Part shown: piece after piece, positions 5,618 to 9,567 of the stretch
Layout: every line of letters starts with the position of its first letter
Position numbering within the stretch: the first letter of the stretch is position 1
Assembly (NCBI GenBank): GCA_018665625.1
Contig: JABJCF010000495.1
Coordinates: 1 to 9,567, forward strand
DNA length: 9,567 nucleotides
Direction of reading: 5' to 3'
Source of the DNA: Nitrospina sp.
Lineage (GTDB): Bacteria > Nitrospinota > Nitrospinia > Nitrospinales > VA-1
Made by a program: the position numbers and the translations under genes
Notes under the pieces: model-generated
Database searches by the model: none
What the model was told of the DNA's origin: nothing
The model's input: the letters and a program-made list of their open reading frames with translations, nothing else

Positions 5618-6871
5618 TTGGATCTAGATACCTTCCTTTTCTCGTTCGCAGTAATATCATGTATTTACATGGCTTGTAATATTGGAGCCAATGATGTTGC
5701 CAATGCAATGGGAACCAGTGTTGGCTCCAAAAGCCTGACTTTTAAGCAGGCCGTTTTAATAGCTGCGGTGGCAGAATTTGCAGGTGCTTTTTTTGTTGGC
5801 GGCCACGTTTCGGACACCATTCGAAAAGGGATGATTGATACCGCTTTTTTTGCCGACGTCCCATACCAATTAGTTTATGGAATGATTTCTGCCTTGTTGG
5901 CTGCCGCCATCTGGCTTCATATAGCGAGTTATTTGGGTTGGCCTGTTTCTACGACACACTCTATTATTGGAGGGGTGCTGGGTTTTGGCGTGATTGCAGG
6001 GGGAGTTGATGTAGTAAATTGGGGAAAGATGGGAAATGTGGTTTTAAGTTGGGTGGTTTCCCCGGTTATGGGTGGATTAGTTGCTTATCTTGTTTTTCAA
6101 TACATTAATAAAGCCATATTTAGTACAAGAAGACCTTTGGCACATGCAAAAGAACTACTTCCTTTTATTGTGGCGGTAGTATTTTTTATTCTTTCAATCG
6201 CCATTTGTTATAAAGGATTAAAGAATTTACATTTGGATTTAGAGTTTTCAAATGTATTGTTTATTGCTTTTGTAATGGGGCTAATAGCCTTCTTGATATC
6301 TAAAATCCTGGTTCGTTATGTCCCTGATGACGATTCTAAAGATTTTTCCCACCAGTTCAACACCACTGAAAACCTTTTTAAATATCTTCAAATTTTAACT
6401 GCGTTTTATATTGCCTTCGCACATGGATCCAATGATGTAGCTAATGCAGTAGGTCCATTGGCGGCTGTGGTTTCTATCCTGGAAGGCGGGGTTGTGGAAA
6501 TGAAGGTCGCAATGCCCACATGGATCTTGGGGCTGGGGGGAGGCTTCATTGTCTTTGGCTTGATGATTTGGGGATACCGTGTGATGGCAACGGTGGGTGA
6601 GAATATAACAGACATCACCCCCTCACGAGGTTTTTGTGCAACCTTTGGGGCCGCCTCGGTTGTTCTGGTATGTTCGAAAATGGGCTTGCCAATATCTACT
6701 ACACATACTCTAGTAGGTTCTATAATAGGAGTGGGACTAGCTAGAGGCTTGCCTACCTTAAATCTTGGCATTATTAAGATGATCTTTATTTCTTGGGTAA
6801 CGACTATTCCGTTTACTGCTGTTATCGCAATGTTGTTTTTTAAATTATTTTTAATTTTTATACCAGCTTGA
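5618..6871 (+). CDS. pit: Pit-type inorganic phosphate transporter (PHO4 family)
   Basis: The 417-residue integral membrane protein is a PiT/PHO4 low-affinity phosphate permease, expected to move phosphate (or metal-phosphate) with a proton or sodium gradient across the inner membrane. It carries the duplicated family signature: GANDVANAMGTSVGS (23-37) near the N-terminus and HGSNDVANAVGP (269-280) in the second half, as expected from inverted-repeat architecture. Two STTHS/STTHT motifs with PxSTTH, in the re-entrant loops of each half, are also clear. About ten hydrophobic segments flank a hydrophilic central loop, rich in Asp, Ser and Lys, at about residues 231-245. The TTG start is supported by AAGGAG (5606-5611) at six-base spacing and by the MDLDTFL beginning. 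It is the last gene of the DUF47-pit pair and ends in a strong terminator. Confidence 0.95.
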   Translation: MDLDTFLFSFAVISCIYMACNIGANDVANAMGTSVGSKSLTFKQAVLIAAVAEFAGAFFVGGHVSDTIRKGMIDTAFFADVPYQLVYGMISALLAAAIWLHIASYLGWPVSTTHSIIGGVLGFGVIAGGVDVVNWGKMGNVVLSWVVSPVMGGLVAYLVFQYINKAIFSTRRPLAHAKELLPFIVAVVFFILSIAICYKGLKNLHLDLEFSNVLFIAFVMGLIAFLISKILVRYVPDDDSKDFSHQFNTTENLFKYLQILTAFYIAFAHGSNDVANAVGPLAAVVSILEGGVVEMKVAMPTWILGLGGGFIVFGLMIWGYRVMATVGENITDITPSRGFCATFGAASVVLVCSKMGLPISTTHTLVGSIIGVGLARGLPTLNLGIIKMIFISWVTTIPFTAVIAMLFFKLFLIFIPA

Positions 6872-6921
6872 TAGCGCTTACATTTATACCTGCTTGACGC
6901 TTGCTAAGGTTTAACAAATAG

Positions 6922-6954
6922 AAAAAGCCCCGCTCAATGAGTCGGGGCTTTTTT
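6922..6954. terminator. Bidirectional Rho-independent terminator
   Basis: GCCCCG (6927-6932) pairs with CGGGGC (6943-6948), with inner CTC/GAG pairs, and is flanked by an A5 tract on the left and six T (6949-6954) on the right, giving an 11-bp outer stem. It lies 50-80 bases after pit (+) and just beyond the end of the convergent zinc-ribbon gene (-), so it can stop transcription from both sides. Confidence 0.92.
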
Positions 6955-6989
6955 ATTATGGGGGGAAATGAGCCTCCCCGTATTTAGGT

Positions 6990-7214
6990 TTAATTATAGT
7001 TTTGTTTTTGTAAATGTTCTGGAAGTGTCCATTCAAGTTTATCAATGTCTGAATTGTAATGGGCCAGCGCACCACAGAATGAGCAATACTCAATGCCTAC
7101 ATCGTAGTCAAGAGTAACCGTTTTTGCTCTGTGCTCACAAAACGTTTTCTTGATCGCTGTCGGTTCATCATCTTTGTCTTGAAACCACCCCTTAGATATT
7201 GTCAAGTCATCCAT
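6990..7214 (-). CDS. Small zinc-ribbon-like protein, unknown function
   Basis: The family is not recognised. The 74-residue product has a C-x-H at residues 26-28 (CEH) and a C-x2-C at 44-47 (CSFC), with a Gly after the last Cys as in a zinc knuckle. Together they suggest one zinc site of a ribbon or treble-clef type. The remainder is acidic at the N-terminus (DKDDE) with a C-terminal WTLPEHLQ segment, and it has no signal peptide or membrane segment. The frame is open to a TTG at 7244, but the ATG at 7214 is chosen because AAGGAG lies eight bases upstream. The gene is isolated: it faces pit across a shared terminator, and 250 bases of repeat-rich spacer separate it from the HDOD gene. It might be a regulator or an adaptor; neither is shown. 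Confidence 0.7.
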   Translation of the reverse strand: MDDLTISKGWFQDKDDEPTAIKKTFCEHRAKTVTLDYDVGIEYCSFCGALAHYNSDIDKLEWTLPEHLQKQNYN

Positions 7215-7252
7215 TAAGCATCTCCTTGTTTCTTGCGAGTTCAAAGATCACT

Positions 7253-7282
7253 GTTTCTCTTAACGGCAATAGTTTCTCTTAA
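7253..7282. promoter_or_regulatory. 11-bp direct repeat upstream of the zinc-ribbon gene
   Basis: GTTTCTCTTAA occurs exactly at 7253-7263 and 7272-7282, two copies with a 19-base period, about 40-70 bases before the start of the minus-strand zinc-ribbon gene. Two identical half-sites about two helical turns apart are typical of a protein-binding site on one DNA face. No regulator can be named. Confidence 0.45.
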
Positions 7283-7319
7283 GTTTATCAACTTTTCAAG
7301 TTTTAAAATTCGGGTTTGA

Positions 7320-7383
7320 AAGTATTAAATTTAAAAAATACTTGACTGGGGCAAATTAGTATTTTAGGGCGTTAAAAATACTT
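7320..7383. promoter_or_regulatory. Four alternating AGTATT/AATACT half-sites
   Basis: AAGTATT (7320-7326), AATACTT (7337-7343), AGTATTTT (7358-7365) and AAAATACT (7375-7382) alternate in orientation and make two neighbouring inverted repeats in the spacer between the HDOD and zinc-ribbon genes. The stems are AT-only apart from one pair, so RNA hairpins would be weak; an operator array is the better reading. The last half-site is followed by a T run (7382-7387), so a weak plus-strand terminator is the alternative. Confidence 0.4.
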
Positions 7384-7464
7384 TTTTAGGGATATTTTAT
7401 TGGTTTTGTAAGAACAGTTACGAAAAAAACTAGGAAAAATCGATGAATATGACGGCGAGTTTGA

Positions 7465-8310
7465 TCAGGAGGTCTGGAGGAAAACTTGTGACACTTCCTC
7501 TAATTGGAAATAAACTTTTTCTTTGATCATTGATTTGTGGGTAGACTCTTTCAAGTTCAGTTTCTTCCATAATAAAGGATCTATTTCACCTCTAGTAAAT
7601 TCATCGGGGCTTTCTGTGAACTCGTGGCTTATGTAGTCTGCAAGGCATATTACTGTTGCTTCATGAGAATAATTTTTAGCGGCTGAAGGGTTATGATGAT
7701 GGGCAACACTTTCTTGCAGCCGTTTTGGTAAATTCCAAGCTCTTAGAAGAGCACCTCCAACCCCAGCGTGGTTAAACCCAAAATATTTAGCTTCAGCTTT
7801 GTACCAGCGGTCACCACTCTTACTGGCGAAGTCCATAGCAATGCGAAACTGGTCTGGAATTTTTAAACACATCACCAGCCGGCCAATATCATGAAGGAGG
7901 CCCGCTACAAAATATTTTTCTCCATCGGAGTCGCTATTTATTTCGTTAATGGTCCTGGCAACGAGGCCACAAGCAACGCTATGCCTCCAGAAATATTCCA
8001 TGTTGATCATATCCTTGGGAATGCCTTTGAATTGACCAACAACAGATGTCGCAAGGACCAATTGCATCAACTGTTCTGTTCCTACAACTCCTAAAGCATG
8101 AGTAACAGTTTCTATCTGGTTGCGATATCCATAAAATGCGCTGTTCACCATTTTGAGAAGGCGAAGAGTCAGTGCAGGATCAACACTGATTATTTTGCCG
8201 ATCTGCACGAAGTCTGAATTAGGATCATCCATTGCATCCTGCAAAAGATAGAATGTATTTGGCAGGGAAGCTAGCGGTTCGTTTTCTGTTATAAGATCTA
8301 AAATTTCCAT
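7465..8310 (-). CDS. HDOD-domain signalling protein
   Basis: The 281-residue product is a single HDOD domain, a relative of HD phosphohydrolases used in bacterial signal transduction, chemotaxis-linked regulation and cyclic-di-GMP pathways, usually as a non-catalytic output or scaffold. Visible markers are the opening LITENEPLASLP (6-17), the IISVDPALTLRLLKMVNSAFYG stretch (40-61) with the N-S-A-x-[YF] core, the ALG helix at 72-74, WRHS (108-111), GLLHDIGRL (137-145) with His140-Asp141, NHAGVGGALLRAWNLP (180-195), and AHHHNP (203-208). Unlike many HDOD proteins it keeps several HD-type histidines, so residual metal binding is possible. No second domain (receiver, GGDEF, EAL) is attached. The ATG has no clear ribosome site. 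The gene is monocistronic as far as visible; its partner is unknown. Confidence 0.9.
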   Translation of the reverse strand: MEILDLITENEPLASLPNTFYLLQDAMDDPNSDFVQIGKIISVDPALTLRLLKMVNSAFYGYRNQIETVTHALGVVGTEQLMQLVLATSVVGQFKGIPKDMINMEYFWRHSVACGLVARTINEINSDSDGEKYFVAGLLHDIGRLVMCLKIPDQFRIAMDFASKSGDRWYKAEAKYFGFNHAGVGGALLRAWNLPKRLQESVAHHHNPSAAKNYSHEATVICLADYISHEFTESPDEFTRGEIDPLLWKKLNLKESTHKSMIKEKVYFQLEEVSQVFLQTS

Positions 8311-8680
8311 AGTAATAACTTTACAAAAGTGATCTCAACCGGTTAAATCGTTGTTCCGATAATAAAATGGCAGCCTACTTTAACTTATGCTACACCCAAT
8401 TTATACCAATTTTCAACTTGTTAATGTCTCAATCTTGTTACATTTAAAGGGGTATTTCCCAGTATAAAAACAGGTTGCATGGCAAGTGGTTGAATTTATT
8501 GAGCGTATATTGTTTCGGTGGCGGGGGATTGGATAGTCGATAATATTGGAATTGTGCCTGATTTTGGTGCTTTCTCTTAAATAGCTTTATTTGGGAGAAG
8601 TCTTTTACGCTTTTTACCATTGAAAAAAATCAGGTACATTCATATTTTGCGGAGGTTTCTTTTGCAGTTTATAATTAGGC
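8311..8680. other. Gene-free spacer between divergent HDOD and membrane-protein genes
   Basis: This 370-base AT-rich stretch must hold the promoters of both flanking units. I see no tRNA, repeat array or convincing coding frame in it. The only strong element is the plus-strand promoter near its right end (8620-8648). Confidence 0.5.
8620..8648 (+). promoter_or_regulatory. Sigma-70-type promoter for the 55-aa/DUF2797 unit
   Basis: TTGAAA (8620-8625), an ideal 17-base spacer and TATTTT (8643-8648) stand upstream of the plus-strand genes. Initiation would be expected near 8655, leaving a leader of about 25 bases before the ATG at 8681. That start point falls on the GGAGGT at 8651-8656, so this purine block may not act as a ribosome site in that transcript. 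Confidence 0.5.
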
Positions 8681-8848
8681 ATGACGCAGATAGGAATAAC
8701 TAAACTAATCCGAATTTTTTTCTACCTTTTATTATTTCTTTCCAGCTTCTTAATATTTGATTCCCAAACGGTGGTAATTGTAGTTCTCTTTGCTGTTTTC
8801 GCATTAGAATATTTTTTGTCGAAATCAGAAAATAAAAATAATCTTTAA
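8681..8848 (+). CDS. Small two-helix membrane protein (55 aa)
   Basis: The family is not recognised. The open frame of 55 codons starts at an ATG and ends at TAA 8846-8848. It encodes a short N-terminal stretch with Lys8 and Arg11, a first hydrophobic helix (about 10-27, rich in Phe and Leu), a brief DSQ turn (27-29), a second hydrophobic helix (about 30-46, Val and Phe rich), and a charged tail SKSENKNNL. This is the profile of a helical-hairpin inner-membrane protein with both ends in the cytoplasm. An upstream in-frame TAA rules out a longer form. The ribosome site is weak (TTAGGC directly before the ATG). It lies 24 bases before the DUF2797 gene on the same strand, behind a good promoter, which suggests co-transcription. 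That the frame is translated is likely but not proven. Confidence 0.55.
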   Translation: MTQIGITKLIRIFFYLLLFLSSFLIFDSQTVVIVVLFAVFALEYFLSKSENKNNL

Positions 8849-8872
8849 TTCCCCTGAATAGGACTGGCTTCA

Positions 8873-9567
8873 ATGAAGATATCTGGACAAAATCGAAAAA
8901 TGAAAGTGGAGTCAAAATCACCCATTCAGTATTTCCTTGATCTGGATAAAGAATCTTATTCTTTGAATTCTTATATAGGAAGTAAACTAAAAATTAAATG
9001 GCAGGGAGTGATTACCTGTATTGAATGTGGACGAAAAACTAAAAAATCCTATCATCAGGGTTATTGCTTCGTCTGTTCTCGCGATTTACCCGAAAATGAA
9101 ATGTGCTCTGTGCGTCCAGAATTATGTGACCATAAGAATGGCAATGAAGCTGCTCAGGAGTTTTGGAGAACTTATTGTAATATTGATCATTTCGTTTATT
9201 TATCCTTGACCAGTGGCGTTAAGGTGGGAATCACCCGGCATTATAATATCCCCGATCGCTGGATCGATCAGGGGGCGGTTAAAGGCTTGGTTATAGCTAA
9301 AGTTCCCGAACGAATTCTTTCTGGGAAAATTGAGGTTGCTGTCTCGAAAAATTTTGCGGATAAAACCAACTGGCGGAAAATGCTAAAAGGGGAATATGAA
9401 GATTTGGATTTGCAGGAGTATCGAGAGAAAGCTCACGAGTTATTCCCTGAAGATATGAAATGCTATGCACTCGAAAATGAAGAAATTCAGGAACTGGTTT
9501 ATCCGGTACAATCCGTACCGGATAAAATAACCAGTCACAATCTAGATAAAATTCCTGAATTTGAAGA
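8873..9567 (+). CDS. DUF2797 family protein, 3' end beyond the window
   Basis: This open frame runs from the ATG at 8873, with AGGA nine bases upstream, to the window edge: 231 codons without a stop. It is DUF2797, a family of unknown function. Residues 49-68 form a zinc-binding motif, C-x2-C-x12-C-x2-C (ITCIECGRKT, then GYCFVC), followed by Cys78 and Cys85. Next comes FVYLSLTSGVKVGITR (107-122), the diagnostic RWIDQGA (129-135), then DKTNWR (163-168) and YPV-x3-PDKI-x-SHNLDKIP near the end. The Y-x-L, K-V-G-I-T-R, Arg, then Glu order resembles the GIY-YIG nuclease core; that parallel is mine and unproven. A second Met at residue 10 is an alternative start. Family members usually run about 30-40 residues further, so only the tail should be missing. 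Confidence 0.88.
   Translation, partial: MKISGQNRKMKVESKSPIQYFLDLDKESYSLNSYIGSKLKIKWQGVITCIECGRKTKKSYHQGYCFVCSRDLPENEMCSVRPELCDHKNGNEAAQEFWRTYCNIDHFVYLSLTSGVKVGITRHYNIPDRWIDQGAVKGLVIAKVPERILSGKIEVAVSKNFADKTNWRKMLKGEYEDLDLQEYREKAHELFPEDMKCYALENEEIQELVYPVQSVPDKITSHNLDKIPEFE
9494..9534. repeat. Strong inverted repeat inside the DUF2797 gene
   Basis: TATCCGGTAC (9500-9509) and GTACCGGATA (9515-9524) are perfect 10-bp arms around a five-base loop. CTGGTT (9494-9499) and AACCAG (9529-9534) extend the stem to 16 bp across a four-base bulge. No T run follows and the frame reads straight through, so it is not an ordinary terminator. Confidence 0.6.

Noticed and set aside
6406..6771. 121-codon minus-strand frame inside pit
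   Set aside because: It is antisense to the conserved second PHO4 repeat and has the Pro/Thr-rich make-up typical of shadow frames.
8662..8703. 13-codon TTG-start frame (reads like a leader peptide) after GGAGGT
   Set aside because: The purine block coincides with the expected transcription start of the promoter at 8620-8648, so it would probably not be in the mRNA; the overlap with the 55-residue gene start may be chance.
8700..8921. 73-codon minus-strand frame
   Set aside because: It overlaps the membrane-protein frame and the start of DUF2797, has no ribosome site, and shows no recognisable motif.
9021..9209. 62-codon plus-strand frame
   Set aside because: It is an out-of-frame reading within DUF2797, whose own frame has unmistakable family motifs across the same bases.

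Overview
The window looks like a chromosomal stretch from an AT-rich (a little over 40% GC by eye), free-living Gram-negative bacterium. The evidence is two exported proteins with classical signal peptides, a BolA plus monothiol-glutaredoxin pair, a PlsC-type acyltransferase, a Pit phosphate transporter with its DUF47 partner, an HDOD protein and a DUF2797 protein. This mix fits Proteobacteria-like or Nitrospinota-like lineages, but nothing here fixes the phylum. TTG start codons with strong Shine-Dalgarno sequences occur at least twice (3991, 5618).

Layout. 1-509: a small secreted protein built from three Cys-pair repeats. 510-1003: gene-free, holding a GC-rich island of hairpins and a polypyrimidine tract that resembles an interspersed palindromic repeat. 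1004-2243 (+): bolA-like gene, monothiol glutaredoxin and a peroxiredoxin-fold protein, an iron-sulfur/redox group in which the last two genes carry altered active sites (CGFT for CGFS; Asp for the peroxidatic Cys). 2419-3144 (-): PlsC-like acyltransferase, divergent by only 23 bp from 3168-3971 (+), a secreted S1/P1-type zinc nuclease, which is followed 19 bp later by a metallo-beta-lactamase-fold hydrolase (3991-4710). 4907-6871 (+): DUF47 phosphate-transport accessory protein and Pit permease, closed by a strong bidirectional terminator. 6990-7214 (-): a 74-residue zinc-ribbon-like protein behind a repeat-rich leader. 7465-8310 (-): HDOD signalling protein. 8681-9567 (+): a 55-residue two-helix membrane protein and then a DUF2797 gene that runs off the window.

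How the genes work together. BolA and monothiol glutaredoxins normally form [2Fe-2S]-bridged complexes for Fe-S trafficking and iron sensing, so the pair is a coherent unit. DUF47 and Pit form a low-affinity phosphate uptake unit. The secreted nuclease could release phosphate-containing nucleotides outside the cytoplasm, but its link to Pit is only proximity. No CRISPR array, tRNA, rRNA, transposase or phage gene was found. I see no clear new multi-gene defence or mobile system; the most unusual items are the two redox proteins with substituted catalytic residues, the three-fold Cys repeat protein, the palindrome cluster, and the operator-like repeats at 7253-7383.
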